64,000 nucleotides of DNA from Streptomyces sp. NBC_01255 (lineage in GTDB: Bacteria > Actinomycetota > Actinomycetes > Streptomycetales > Streptomycetaceae), in the NCBI RefSeq assembly GCF_036226445.1, contig NZ_CP108474.1, forward strand, positions 8,369,083 through 8,433,082. The letters run 5' to 3'. Numbering within the stretch: position 1 is the stretch's first letter; each line of letters starts with the position of its first letter. This document shows, piece after piece, positions 1 through 8,960 of the stretch. The notes beneath the pieces are model-generated. The model worked only from the letters and a program-made list of their open reading frames with translations, was not told the origin of the DNA and did no database searches. Both the position numbers and the translations under genes were made by a program.

Positions 1-2
1 GC

Positions 3-677
3 GAGGGCGGCGACCGTCCCCGGGCGGGCGAGGCGCTGTCCCGGGCCGCCCGTCAGATGGTGCACCTGGGCCGACCCGACGACGCCCTCGACCTGATGAA
101 GCTGGCCAAGGCCGGCGGGGGCGAGGAGATGCTGCCGCGGACCCAGGCCATGCTGCACACCATCGAGGCCTGGGCGCAGGCCTCGATGGGGCGCGGCCAG
201 GCCATGAAGCGGACGCTGGGCGAGGCCGAGGAGCTGTTCGTCTCCGACCGGGCGGACGTGGAACCGCCCAGCTGGATGCAGAACTTCGACGAGGCCGACA
301 TGCACGGCATGCAGGCCCTCGCCTACCGGACCCTCGCCGATCACGACGCCTCCGCAGCGATCCCCGCGCAGCGGCACGCCAGGCTCGCCCTGGAGCTGCG
401 CAGCCAGGGGCACAACCGCTCCAAGCTCTTCGACTTCATCTCGATGGCCTCGGCCTGCTTCATCGCCGACGACCCGGAGCAGGCCGACCGGTACGCCCGG
501 CTCGCCCTCGTCTCGATGGGGGAGACCTCTTCCCACCGGACGTGGCACCGGCTGCGGGAGATGTACCGGCTCACCGGGCAGTACGCGGGCCACTCGAAGA
601 TCGAGGTCCTGCGCGAGGAGATCGAACTGGCCCTCCCCAAGTCGCCGGTCAACCGGCCGAGAACGGGTCAGGCCTGA
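3..677 (+). CDS. C-terminal part of a TPR-like regulatory protein (5' end outside window)
   Basis: The frame is open from the left edge of the window, so only the last 224 residues are present. The visible part is alpha-helical, rich in Ala, Leu and Arg, and has helix pairs resembling tetratricopeptide repeats (for example LALELRSQGHNRSKLFDF and RYARLALVSMGET). Such C-terminal TPR regions occur in Streptomyces regulators of the NsdA kind and in XRE-TPR regulators; the N-terminal domain that would decide is missing. The stop codon lies inside a GC-rich hairpin. The TPR reading is moderately sure, the family name is not. Confidence 0.6.
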   Translation, partial: EGGDRPRAGEALSRAARQMVHLGRPDDALDLMKLAKAGGGEEMLPRTQAMLHTIEAWAQASMGRGQAMKRTLGEAEELFVSDRADVEPPSWMQNFDEADMHGMQALAYRTLADHDASAAIPAQRHARLALELRSQGHNRSKLFDFISMASACFIADDPEQADRYARLALVSMGETSSHRTWHRLREMYRLTGQYAGHSKIEVLREEIELALPKSPVNRPRTGQA

Positions 678-696
678 GCCCTCGCGGGGGCTCAGG
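673..696. terminator. Hairpin at the stop codon of the first gene
   Basis: A 9-bp perfect inverted repeat (CCTGAGCCC / GGGCTCAGG, 673-681 and 688-696) encloses a 6-nt loop. It contains the TGA stop of the plus-strand gene and lies between two convergent genes, so it could end transcription from both sides. There is no T tract, as is usual in Streptomyces. Confidence 0.5.
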
Positions 697-798
697 GCCT
701 GTCGCGGGGCAGGGATACGACAGGACCGATCCGGAGCGGACACGCCGATGACCCGAAACCTCTCGTGGTTCCGGGGCCCTCGGCGATCCGTGTCTCCG

Positions 799-2304
799 TC
801 AGCTGCCGACCCGCACCACCATCACGCAGGCGTCGTCCTCGCGCGGTGCCTCGCCGAACTCCTCGACCACCGCGCGCACGCAGTCCTGCGCGTCCCGTGC
901 CTCGGTGAGCCGGGGGCCGAGGGCGAGCAGCCGCCGTGTGCCCGTGTCGTCGTGCACGCCGCTGCCGCGGGTCAGTCCGTCCGTGTGCAGTACCAGCAGG
1001 TCGCCGGGGAACAGCCGGGTCTCGGTCTCGCCGTACCTGCCGCCGGACGTCGCCCCGAGCAGCACACCCTCGGGCCGCCGGAGGGCGTGCCCCGTCCCGT
1101 CGCGGAAGAGCAGCGGGGCGGGGTGGCCGGCCTGCGCCCAGGTGAGCGTCTGGGCGACCGGGTCGTAGCGGCAGCACATCGCACTGCCGAGCGCGGGCTG
1201 TACGGAGGTCTCCAGGAGCTGGTTGAGGTGTCCCATCAGGGCGCCTGGGCGGATCCCGGCGACGGCCATGCCGCGCAGCGCGCCGAGGAGCATGGCCATG
1301 GAGGAGGTCGCGGCGACTCCGTGGCCGGTCAGATCGCCGACGGTCAGCAGTGCGTCGCCGTCGGGCAGGGCCAGCGCGTCGTACCAGTCGCCGCCGATGA
1401 GACCGGTGCTGGCGGCCGGCAGGTAGTGGGCCGCCACGTCGAGCGGGGCGGGGCCGTCGTGGGCGAAGCGGAGCGAGCCGCGCCACGGCGGGAGCACCGC
1501 TTCCTGGAGCTCGACCGCGACGCGTCGCTCGGTGCGCTCGATCTGGCGGCTGCGCTCCAGGCTGTCCCGGCTCTCGCGGACCGCCCGCTGGCTGCGCCGC
1601 AGCTCGCTGACGTCTCGTAAAACGGCCCACATGGAGGCGGTGCAGCCGTCGGCGTCGAGGACGGGCTCACCCGTCATGTGCACGGTCCGCACGCGGCCGT
1701 CCGTCCGGACGATCCGGAACTCGCCGTCGATCGGCTTGCCGTCGATGAGGCAGTCCGTCACCAGCCCCTGGAGGACGGACTGGTCCTCGGCGAAGACCAT
1801 GGAGGGCAATTCGTCCAGCGACATCGGGCCGCTCTCGCGCGGGCGGCCGAAGATCTGGAACAGCTCCTCGGACCAGCTCACCTCGTCGGTGAGGAGGTTC
1901 CACTCGGCGCTGCCGACGCGGGAGAGCAGCGAACCGGTGCGGGCCGGGGCGGCCTCGCCGTAGGCGGTGCCGGGATCGGCCTCCGAGGCGAGGACGGCGT
2001 CGGGGACGGCGTCCGGGGCGGTGTCGTGCTCGGTGTCGGTCCCGAACCCGCTCCCCGGTGCGACCCCCTCCGGGACGCCGACCCGGAGCTGGCCCAACTG
2101 GGCTCCCAGATCATCGAGTTGGTGGACGGCGAGGTCGCACAGGGCGCGCTGCCACCGCTGCTGGGGGTCGTCGTCGTTCGCCACGGCGTCCCGGCGGACG
2201 GCGTCCACCTCGCCGCGCAGGCGACGGGTCTGCGAGATCAGCGCGTCCACCGCGCCTGGCTCCGGCGGTTGGGCGGGACGGTCCGCGAACAGATGGGACG
2301 GCAT
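799..2304 (-). CDS. PAS domain / SpoIIE-type PP2C serine phosphatase
   Basis: A 501-residue protein. The N-terminal ~60 residues look coiled-coil (SQTRRLRGEVDAVRRDAVA), then an acidic Ala/Pro-rich linker. A PAS domain follows (about residues 140-255, with WNLLTDEVSWSEELFQIFGR and FRIVRTDGRVRTVHMTGEP), a short helical linker ending RRVAVELQEAVLPP, and a SpoIIE/PP2C domain to the end (GGDWYDALALPDGDALL, VGDLTGHGVAA, LHTDGLTRG, EDDACVMVVRV). The metal-binding Asp residues of the GDWYD, VGDLTGHG and DD motifs are present. The family dephosphorylates anti-anti-sigma factors in partner-switching cascades; the PAS domain would supply a signal. The reading frame stays open far upstream, but homology and coiled coil begin at the ATG chosen here. 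No anti-sigma partner gene is adjacent. Confidence 0.9.
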   Translation of the reverse strand: MPSHLFADRPAQPPEPGAVDALISQTRRLRGEVDAVRRDAVANDDDPQQRWQRALCDLAVHQLDDLGAQLGQLRVGVPEGVAPGSGFGTDTEHDTAPDAVPDAVLASEADPGTAYGEAAPARTGSLLSRVGSAEWNLLTDEVSWSEELFQIFGRPRESGPMSLDELPSMVFAEDQSVLQGLVTDCLIDGKPIDGEFRIVRTDGRVRTVHMTGEPVLDADGCTASMWAVLRDVSELRRSQRAVRESRDSLERSRQIERTERRVAVELQEAVLPPWRGSLRFAHDGPAPLDVAAHYLPAASTGLIGGDWYDALALPDGDALLTVGDLTGHGVAATSSMAMLLGALRGMAVAGIRPGALMGHLNQLLETSVQPALGSAMCCRYDPVAQTLTWAQAGHPAPLLFRDGTGHALRRPEGVLLGATSGGRYGETETRLFPGDLLVLHTDGLTRGSGVHDDTGTRRLLALGPRLTEARDAQDCVRAVVEEFGEAPREDDACVMVVRVGS

Positions 2305-2679
2305 GTCGTACTCCGATACAGGCGCGGCGCGGCCAGGTGGGAAAAGGAGGCCCGCACACGACTGTTGCACAGCCCGGGACACCTCGTAAGGGATTTGGCA
2401 ACACTCGATCCGGTGGTGCATCTGACATATGCCAACGGCCCGACGATTATCGGACAGGCCGCGACGCGTTACGGTGCGGGGGTGGTGATCGACGGCGGAA
2501 ACGGCACGGTGGGCACGTACGCGGCAGGTACGCCGGTGCGGGAAGCGAGCGCGCGTGCGAGCACGCGGGCCGACGCGCGGCCCCGCGCGTATCCGGGTGC
2601 GGACATACATGCGGACGGGGGCGTGGGCGGGGGCGCGGACGTGCGCGGGGGCGCGCCGGGCGCGCCAGGCGCTGCGACG

Positions 2680-3762
2680 GTGGGCACCGCGGTGCTTCTC
2701 GCGGCCGCGCCCGCCGGCCGGGGCCGCGCCATGGACGCCGCTTCCGTACTGCCGGTCCTCGCCGCCGTACCACCCGCCGTCCTCACCGGCACCGCCACCG
2801 CGTCCGTCGTCGAACTCGCCGATCCGCTGGACCCCCAGACCGTCCTCACGCGCCTGCGCGCGGCGGCGGCGAGCCCCGGTCCCCTCGTCGTCTTCCTCGC
2901 GGGCCAACTCCACCTCGACAAGCGGCAGTACCTGCCCCATCTCGCCCTGGCCCGCACCACCACCGCGACCCTGCGCTACACGGCGCTGCCCTGGCACTGG
3001 CTCGCGGGCGAACTCGGCGGCCGGCCCGCCGGCACCACGACCGTCGTCGCCGACCTCGCGGCGGACCCCGACGTCTGGCAGCGCCTCACCGCCGCACCGG
3101 AGTTGCTGCAATTGGGCCCCGGAGCGCACCTGTACGGACGGGTGACACCCGCCCCGCGCCGGGGTGAGCCCACGACCCCCGAATACCTCCGGGCCTGGGC
3201 GGAACTCTGGCGCGCCGGCGCCCGTCTGCCGGTCCCCGCGATGCACGCCGAAGCCTCCGTACGGGCGGCGGCCCGCGCGACCGCGCCGGAGGTATTCCAC
3301 CTGGCCCCCGCGCCGGTCGTCGTGCCGGCCCCCGCCACCCCCGCGCCGGTCGTCGCCCCGGACCCGCATCCCGCGATCCTCGCCGCCGCCATGGCCGGCC
3401 GGCACGGCGAGGCCGCAGGCCTGGCGGCCGCCTGGGAGAGCGAGGCCCTGCGCCACCACGGCCCCCGGTCGGCCGAGGCCGTGCACTGGACGGAGGTACG
3501 GGCCGACCTCGCCCGCCTCGCCGGCGAACCGGCCCGCAGCTGCGAACTGTGGCTGGCCGCCGCCGAGTCCAGGCTCGCCCTGCGGCAGCGGGCGGACGAC
3601 CCCGATGTCGAGGCGGCCGTCGACCGGGCCCACCACCAGTGGGAACAGATCAGCGACCGTACGAGGGCGGGCACCCTCGGCCCCGCGCTCGTCGCCCTGC
3701 GGGAGCGGGTTCCCGGCCGCAGCCCGGGCGCCCTCGCCGCACTGCGGCGCCGCATGGCCTGA
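2680..3762 (+). CDS. Conserved hypothetical protein
   Basis: The frame is open from about 1.7 kb, but that part is antisense to the phosphatase gene. Natural-looking protein begins near VGTAVLLAAAP, so the GTG at 2680 is used; ATG 2731 and GTG 2482/2485 are alternatives. The N-terminal half (to about residue 145) has alternating beta/alpha character (ASPGPLVVFLAGQLHLDKRQ, ATLRYTALPWHWLAGELGG) and could be a small Rossmann- or caspase-like fold; I cannot assign it. The C-terminal third is helical (LAAAMAGRHGEAAGLAAAW, SELWLAAAESRLALRQ-like) and TPR-like. It is followed after 58 bp by the PLP enzyme gene. To my recollection similar proteins sit beside that PLP enzyme in other streptomycetes; a functional link is only inference. 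Confidence 0.65.
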   Translation: MGTAVLLAAAPAGRGRAMDAASVLPVLAAVPPAVLTGTATASVVELADPLDPQTVLTRLRAAAASPGPLVVFLAGQLHLDKRQYLPHLALARTTTATLRYTALPWHWLAGELGGRPAGTTTVVADLAADPDVWQRLTAAPELLQLGPGAHLYGRVTPAPRRGEPTTPEYLRAWAELWRAGARLPVPAMHAEASVRAAARATAPEVFHLAPAPVVVPAPATPAPVVAPDPHPAILAAAMAGRHGEAAGLAAAWESEALRHHGPRSAEAVHWTEVRADLARLAGEPARSCELWLAAAESRLALRQRADDPDVEAAVDRAHHQWEQISDRTRAGTLGPALVALRERVPGRSPGALAALRRRMA

Positions 3763-3820
3763 CCCCCCGGCTCGCCGCGCCACCCGGAGCCGCCCCTCCA
3801 CCCCCACGAAAGGCCACAGC

Positions 3821-5044
3821 GTGACCCCGCCCGCCGCAGCGCAACGCTCGCTCGCCACCGCCCAGCGCTCACTCGCCGATCCCTCCGTACGCCACCCCCT
3901 CTGGCCGCCGCTCACCGCGGGCTGCCCCGTCACCTCCACCGACGAGGTCGCGTACCCCCTCGACATCGACTACGCCTACGACGAGGTCCCCGACGGCCTG
4001 TTCACGCGCCCGGCGGCCCACGGTCTCGACCGGTGGGCGCCGCTGCTCCCGCCCCTCGCCGCGCCCGGCCTCGGCGAGGGCAACACCCCGATGGTCGAGC
4101 TACCCGACGGCGTCTGGGTCAAGGACGAGTCCCGCAACCCCACATGGAGCCACAAGGACCGCCTCAACCGGGTGGCCGTCAGCGCGGCCGTCGCCTCGGG
4201 TGCGCGCGGCATCGTCGTCTCCTCCTCCGGCAACCACGGCGCGGCGGCCGCCGCCTACGCGGCCCGTGCAGGGCTGCCCTGCGCCGTCTTCACCTCCCCG
4301 CACGCCCCGCCCGCCGTGGCCTCCCACCTCCGCGCCTACGGGGCGACGGTCCTGACCGTCCCGTACGAGACGGTCCGCCCCCTGATGCGCCGGATCGTCG
4401 ACGAACTCGGCTTCCAGGCCGTCAGTAGCGTCACGGACACCGCCCACACCGGGCACCCCTTCGGGCCCGAGGGCTACAAGACCCTCGCGTACGAGATCGC
4501 CCTCGACCTGGGGAGGGCTCCGGCGGCGGTCCATCTCCCCACGGGATACGGGGAGTTGCTCTTCGGTGTCGCCAAGGGATTCCAGGAACTCGCCCGGCTC
4601 GGCGTGACCGGCTCCGTCCCCCGGATGTACGCCACCGAACCCGCCGCGGCCGGCGCGCTCACCGAGGCCCTCCGCACCGGCAGGCCCGCCGCCCGGGTCC
4701 CTGTCGGGCCCACCCTCGCGTACGCCATCGACTGCGAGATCAACAGCTACCGAGGCGTCGTCGCCGTCCGGACGACCGGGGGAGCGGCACGCACGGTGAC
4801 GGACGGTCAGATGACTGCGGCCCGAGCGGAGTTGGCGGCTCAGGGAATCTGGTGCGAGACCTCGGCGGCGGCCGGCCTCGCCGGACTGCGGGCCCACGGG
4901 CCGTGCGAGACCGACGGCCCGGTGGTGTGCGTGGTCACGTCCAGCGGCTACAAGGACGTGGCCACGGCGGGGGAGACGTACGAGCCGACGGTCCCGGACT
5001 GGCCGGCGATCAAGTCCGCCCTGACGGCTGCCAGGGCGGCCTGA
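3821..5044 (+). CDS. Threonine-synthase-like PLP-dependent enzyme
   Basis: A 407-residue fold-type II (tryptophan synthase beta family) enzyme. The Schiff-base lysine is in NPTWSHKDR (Lys112), the phosphate/substrate loop is SSSGNHGAAAAAY (134-146), and VHLPTGYGELLFGVAKGFQEL is the glycine-rich PLP phosphate region. LGEGNTPMVEL and KDESRNPTWSHKDR resemble threonine synthase and diaminopropionate ammonia-lyase. The usual threonine biosynthesis neighbours (hom, thrB) are absent, so this is probably a paralogue for another amino acid or a specialised substrate. The GTG start follows GAAAGG at 3808-3813. The gene converges with the reductase gene with only 23 bp between the stops. Confidence 0.82.
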   Translation: MTPPAAAQRSLATAQRSLADPSVRHPLWPPLTAGCPVTSTDEVAYPLDIDYAYDEVPDGLFTRPAAHGLDRWAPLLPPLAAPGLGEGNTPMVELPDGVWVKDESRNPTWSHKDRLNRVAVSAAVASGARGIVVSSSGNHGAAAAAYAARAGLPCAVFTSPHAPPAVASHLRAYGATVLTVPYETVRPLMRRIVDELGFQAVSSVTDTAHTGHPFGPEGYKTLAYEIALDLGRAPAAVHLPTGYGELLFGVAKGFQELARLGVTGSVPRMYATEPAAAGALTEALRTGRPAARVPVGPTLAYAIDCEINSYRGVVAVRTTGGAARTVTDGQMTAARAELAAQGIWCETSAAAGLAGLRAHGPCETDGPVVCVVTSSGYKDVATAGETYEPTVPDWPAIKSALTAARAA

Positions 5045-5067
5045 CCTACCGGGAACGGGTCGGGGCG

Positions 5068-5739
5068 TCACGCGGCCCCGGTGTTCGCTCCGTCCGTGAC
5101 GGGCGGCACGAACCGGATGTTGAACCTGAAGTCGCCCGTCGCCAGGGCGATCCCCACGAACAGCAGGGCGAAGTGCTCCTGTCCCCGGGCGGTGACGATG
5201 CCGCCCAGGTCGAGCAGCGACTCGGCGGGCCAGCCGAGATCGGCCAGGAGGCCGCCCACGACGCGCTTGGCCTCGGCGTCCTCGCCGGAGAGGAAGACGG
5301 TGCTCGGGCCCACCAGGGAGTCCGGTGCGACCATCACCTCGCGGTCGATCGTGCAGAGGGTCTTCACCACGCGGGTGTCCGGGAACGCCCGCTGGATCTC
5401 CTCGCCGAGACTGACGACCTGGTGCGAGAGCGACTCGTCCTCCAGGAAGCCGACCGCGACGTCGAGGAGGACCTTCCCGGCGAGCGCCGGGGCCCCGATC
5501 GATTCGAGCAGAGCCACGGAGGCTGTGCCCGGGGTCGCGTTCACGAGGACCTCCGCGTGCGCGGCGGTCCCGGCGGGGTCGTCGACCCGTAACCCCACCT
5601 GGAGGAGTTCCTTGAGCCCCGTCAGGAGCTCTTCGTCGCCGGGCCGCCGTGACCCGAGGACGACGTCATGGCCTGCCCGCGACCACGCTGCGGCGAGTGC
5701 CCGTCCTACATTGCCTGTTCCGAGAATTCCGATGCGCAT
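5068..5739 (-). CDS. NADPH-dependent F420 reductase-type oxidoreductase
   Basis: A Rossmann-fold protein of 223 residues starting MRIGILGTGNVGRALA, the GxGxxG dinucleotide loop of the NpdG / NADP oxidoreductase coenzyme-F420-dependent family. VVLGSRRP after beta-strand 2 has the basic residues expected for NADP(H). EVLVNATPGTAS and VFLSGEDAEAKRVVGGLLADLGW match the second half of the fold. Relatives transfer hydride between NADPH and F420 or act as imine/ketone reductases; the substrate cannot be read here. An ATG 9 bp upstream would add three residues; the inner start is preferred because an AGG lies about 10 bp before it. Confidence 0.8.
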   Translation of the reverse strand: MRIGILGTGNVGRALAAAWSRAGHDVVLGSRRPGDEELLTGLKELLQVGLRVDDPAGTAAHAEVLVNATPGTASVALLESIGAPALAGKVLLDVAVGFLEDESLSHQVVSLGEEIQRAFPDTRVVKTLCTIDREVMVAPDSLVGPSTVFLSGEDAEAKRVVGGLLADLGWPAESLLDLGGIVTARGQEHFALLFVGIALATGDFRFNIRFVPPVTDGANTGAA

Positions 5740-5811
5740 GGTGATCATCCTGGCGCGCGGGGAACCGCCCCCGCGTCGGCCGGGGGACCGTACCCGCGTC
5801 GGCCTATCGCC

Positions 5812-7104
5812 CTAGGCCTCTGTGTGAGCGTCACCGCGTCGGGAAGCGGATGCCTCAGGTCGGTCGTGGACGCACGGGGCGGCGGCACGCAGCGCCGCTT
5901 CGACCCGGCGGTTGCTGGTCATGGATGCCGTGATGGCCGTCATCGTCAGGAGGAGGGCGGCGGCGGCGTAGAGCGGGGTGCGGATGTCGTAGGTGGTGGC
6001 CAGCCAGCCGCCGAGGAAGGCCCCGATGGGGGCGGCGCACATGGCCAGCATGCGGGAGGTGGAGGCGACCCGGCCCATGAGGTGGGCCGGGACGATCGTC
6101 TGCCGGAGGGAGGGCGCGAGCACCATCGTGGCGCCCATGCCGGCCCCGCAGACGGCGAGCGCCAGCCCGGCCACGTACGGGTTCGGGGCAGCGGCAAGGC
6201 CCAGGATGGCAAGCCCTTCGACCGCGGCCGTGCAGGTCAGTGCGGTGCCGGTGCCGAGTCGTCGGCCAAGGTAGGAGGCGATGGCGGCCCCGAGCAGACC
6301 GCCGGTGGCTTCCGCCGTGAGGAGCAGGCCGAAGCCGAAGGTGCCGATGCCGAGGCGGTCGTGCGCGAAGAGGGCGAGGACGGTCTCCACGGCGAGGAAG
6401 GCGACGTTCCCGACCGCCGGGCGGAGCGCGAGCCCGAGCAGCAACCGGTCCCGGAAGACGTACGAGGCCCCGGCCCGCGCCTGCCGAAGCAGCGACTCGC
6501 GGACCTCCGGCACGGGCCGGGGCAGGGCGGGCAGCGTACGCACGAGCAGCGCGGAGAGCGTGAAGGACACCGCGTCGGCGAGCAGCGGAACCGCCCGCCC
6601 GAGCGCGAGCAGCGCACTGCCCGCAGGCGGCCCCGCGAAGCCGGACATGGCGGTCTGGGCGCCGCGCAAGCGAGAGTTGGCGCGCTCCAGGAGTGCGGGG
6701 TCGCGGCCGAGCAGGTCCGGCAGATAGGCCGTGGCGGCCGTATCGAAGAAGAGTCCGCCGAGGCCGAGCGCGAAGGCGACGGCCGCGAGCAGCGGAATGC
6801 TCAGCACGTCGAGCGCGGCCGCTGCCGCCGGTATCGCGAGCAGCACCGCACGCACCGCGTCCGTGACCCACATCGTGCGCCGGCGGTCCCAGCGGTCCAC
6901 CAGCGCACCGCCGAGCACCCCGAAGAGCAGCCACGGCAGCGTCCCGGCGGCCGTGACGACGGCGAGCGCCATCGGATCCCGCGTCAACGTCAACGCGAGC
7001 AGCGGCAGCGCGGCATGCGACACCCCGTCACCGAGCGAGGACACCGTCTGCGCGGTCCACAGCCGTCCGAACCCGGTCGGCAACTTCTGAACGTCTGTGG
7101 TCAC
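5812..7104 (-). CDS. MFS transporter (DHA3/EntS-like)
   Basis: A 430-residue hydrophobic protein with the organisation of a 12-helix major facilitator. The loop 2-3 signature is GVLGGALVDRWDRRRTMWVTD, and the N-terminal LWTAQTVSSLGDGVSHAALPLLAL is typical of the MFS_3 / enterobactin-exporter-like group. The C-terminus is Arg/Glu rich and cytoplasmic. The start ATG overlaps the stop of the ArsR-type regulator gene (ATGA), so the two are co-translated and the exporter is probably controlled by that regulator. The substrate is unknown; a toxic compound or antibiotic is the usual reading for this arrangement. Confidence 0.85.
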   Translation of the reverse strand: MTTDVQKLPTGFGRLWTAQTVSSLGDGVSHAALPLLALTLTRDPMALAVVTAAGTLPWLLFGVLGGALVDRWDRRRTMWVTDAVRAVLLAIPAAAAALDVLSIPLLAAVAFALGLGGLFFDTAATAYLPDLLGRDPALLERANSRLRGAQTAMSGFAGPPAGSALLALGRAVPLLADAVSFTLSALLVRTLPALPRPVPEVRESLLRQARAGASYVFRDRLLLGLALRPAVGNVAFLAVETVLALFAHDRLGIGTFGFGLLLTAEATGGLLGAAIASYLGRRLGTGTALTCTAAVEGLAILGLAAAPNPYVAGLALAVCGAGMGATMVLAPSLRQTIVPAHLMGRVASTSRMLAMCAAPIGAFLGGWLATTYDIRTPLYAAAALLLTMTAITASMTSNRRVEAALRAAAPCVHDRPEASASRRGDAHTEA

Positions 7105-7637
7105 TTGGCGCCTCCCTCGGCCTGCTCGCGCGATGCCGGGTGGAACAGTGCGAAGACGAGTGACGCGTCCGGCAGCGACGGATCGGACAGCTCCCGGTAC
7201 TCGTCCGCCAGTGCCTCCAGCCGCGCGCCCAGCTCCGCGAACTGCTCCTCGGTGAGCCGCAGATGCGCCATCCGTACGTGCCGCTCATCCACCGGCGACG
7301 CCTCCAGGTCCGCCACCGCGTGGCGCATCAGCAGATCCGGCCCTCCCTCGCCCGGATCCGGCAGCTCGATCGTCCGCGCGGCCATCGCGTAGTACCGCTC
7401 GGTGACACCCCGCACCTTCCGTGTCCGTACCACCTTCACGAGGCCGGCCCGCTCCAGCAGCCGTACGTGATAGCTGGAACTCCCCTTCGCAAGGCCCACC
7501 CGCTCGGCGATCTGCGTGATCGTCGCGGGCTCGAAGCGGAGCACGGCCATGATCCGGTGGCGCGTGAGACTGGAGACGGCGCGCAGCTGCTCGTCCGTGG
7601 TGACGTGAAACGTCTCTGGAAGATCATCGGTAGGCAT
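7101..7637 (-). CDS. ArsR-type winged-helix transcriptional regulator
   Basis: A 178-residue protein from ATG 7637. A winged-helix domain spans about residues 15-85 (RHRIMAVLRFEPATITQIAERVG, SSSYHVRLLERAGLVKVVRTRKVRGVTERYY) and a helical C-terminal region follows (about 100-175). This is the HTH_20/ArsR layout found upstream of drug exporters. An in-frame ATG 36 bp upstream is less likely because it lies inside the perfect inverted repeat that looks like the operator. The gene ends in a four-base overlap with the MFS gene. It is probably an autorepressor of the two-gene operon. Confidence 0.85.
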   Translation of the reverse strand: MPTDDLPETFHVTTDEQLRAVSSLTRHRIMAVLRFEPATITQIAERVGLAKGSSSYHVRLLERAGLVKVVRTRKVRGVTERYYAMAARTIELPDPGEGGPDLLMRHAVADLEASPVDERHVRMAHLRLTEEQFAELGARLEALADEYRELSDPSLPDASLVFALFHPASREQAEGGAK

Positions 7638-7643
7638 GCGAGT

Positions 7644-7667
7644 AATGGTCAACGTTTCTTGACCATT
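7644..7667. promoter_or_regulatory. Operator-like inverted repeat upstream of the ArsR-MFS operon
   Basis: A perfect 9-bp inverted repeat AATGGTCAA / TTGACCATT with a 6-nt spacer lies 6 bp upstream of the regulator start. Its spacing and position fit a dimer site for the winged-helix regulator, overlapping the likely promoter. Confidence 0.7.
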
Positions 7668-7872
7668 GCGCAAGGGGATTTCGCGCGGACTTTCGGAATC
7701 GCGCGAGTCTCGACCGGAGGACAGAAGCTGGGACGCCAGCTCGACGCGCTCACCGCCGCCGGGTGTGCCGGGTCGAGGAGCCCGGAAGGAACGTGCTCTG
7801 CCCCGAACGGGGTGTCGGCAGCAACGAGCCCAGGCGGCCTGCCCGGCCTGCCCGTCTCCGTCGGCCAGGACC

Positions 7873-8160
7873 TGTCCGGCCGATCATGTTCGAAGCCGGA
7901 TGACGAGTGCGAGGGCCGTCTCGACTGGACTACGGCGGGGGTGGACTCGACGGTCTGCTGGGCACATCAGCACGCGGCCGGTGCACGCAAGCCGATCGGC
8001 AGAACCGCGGTAGCAAGGGCGGGCGGCCCGCTGGCTTCGACCGGGCCCGGTATGCCCGTAGGAACGAGGTCGAGCGCACGATCAACGCCCTCAAGGGCTT
8101 CCGCGCCGTGGCCACTCGATTCGACAAGCGGGCTTACGTCATCCACGGCACGGACTTCCG
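7873..8160 (+). mobile_element. IS5-family remnant (deleted transposase)
   Basis: The first 17 bases (TGTCCGGCCGATCATGT) are identical to the left end of the IS remnant at 18169. Pieces of a DDE transposase follow in different frames: a middle part (DWTTAGVDSTVCWAHQHAAGA) and a C-terminal part (GGRPAGFDRARYARRNEVE, NALKGFRAVATRFDKRAYV). The N-terminus and most of the centre are gone, so it is a dead element. The DNA between the regulator operator and this point (7668-7872) contains no gene I can support. Confidence 0.7.
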
Positions 8161-8172
8161 ATCCACCCTGGC

Positions 8173-8919
8173 CTACCGCAGGACGGGGCGGTTGGCGGAT
8201 GTGTACTCGTCCGCGATGTGGAACACGCTGGCACAGTCCGGGCATTCGGCCTTGCCGAAGAGGTGGGCGATTCCGTCGGCGAGTGCCTCGTGCCCGTCGC
8301 GGACAGCAGTCTCGTGCATCCACCGGCCGGTGCCGGAGAGTTCCTCGGAGGACGCTGGCCGTAGGCCACGGCGGTCCACGTCGCCCAGGTTCCGGTCCCG
8401 GATCGCTGAGTAGCGCCCGTGGTCCCCGATGGCGATCGTCACGTCCACGGCGCAGTTGGGGCAGGCCAGGTGGTAGAAGTCGTCCGTGAAGTCCCCCAGG
8501 ACGGCACTCCAGTGGAACTCCTCCATGGCCGCGAGCGAATCGAGGAAGGCCGCGAGGTAGTCGACCGGCCGCGATTGCAGGTGCCGGTCCAGCAGCTTGC
8601 GGAAATCAGAGATCTCGTCGGCGCAGTTCGCCAGCAGATCATCGCAGCCGTGGTGTCCTGCCGCGCATCGCAGGATCGTTCCCGCCAGTCCACGCGCCCG
8701 TGCGCTCCTGGAGGCAAGACACATCAGGCGCGGCAGGGCGGCAAAGCTGGCGGGCAAGACGAGGTCGTGTTCGAGGACCAGCGGGTATCCCAGCTCCTTC
8801 CATGTTTCGGCGTTGTCCTCGAGCTCCACCTGTTCCAGAAGCGCGGGCACGCGATCGACATCCCCGTAGCAGTCGTGCATCTGCGTCCAGTTCACCACCT
8901 GGGCATTGAAGCGCCTCAT
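8173..8919 (-). CDS. Hypothetical protein with two CxxC motifs
   Basis: A 248-residue soluble protein I do not recognise. The first ~145 residues are helical and repeat-like (VDRVPALLEQVELEDNAETW, YLAAFLDSLAAMEEFHW). The C-terminal part carries CPNC (153-156) and CPDC (226-229), which could form one split zinc ribbon. The stop lies at the edge of the IS remnant on the other strand, so the last residues may come from IS DNA and the protein may be slightly truncated. Isolated genes like this beside insertion sequences in Streptomyces are often immunity- or defence-like, but nothing here proves it. Confidence 0.6.
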   Translation of the reverse strand: MRRFNAQVVNWTQMHDCYGDVDRVPALLEQVELEDNAETWKELGYPLVLEHDLVLPASFAALPRLMCLASRSARARGLAGTILRCAAGHHGCDDLLANCADEISDFRKLLDRHLQSRPVDYLAAFLDSLAAMEEFHWSAVLGDFTDDFYHLACPNCAVDVTIAIGDHGRYSAIRDRNLGDVDRRGLRPASSEELSGTGRWMHETAVRDGHEALADGIAHLFGKAECPDCASVFHIADEYTSANRPVLR

Positions 8920-8960
8920 GGCAGCCGGGGTGGGCGCGCCTGTTCCCGACTCAGAAGACT

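Noticed and set aside
799..3966. A single 1055-residue minus-strand frame over the phosphatase and beyond
   Set aside because: Everything before the ATG at 2304 is Gly/Arg-rich and antisense to the plus-strand gene at 2680-3762; long antisense frames are expected at this GC.
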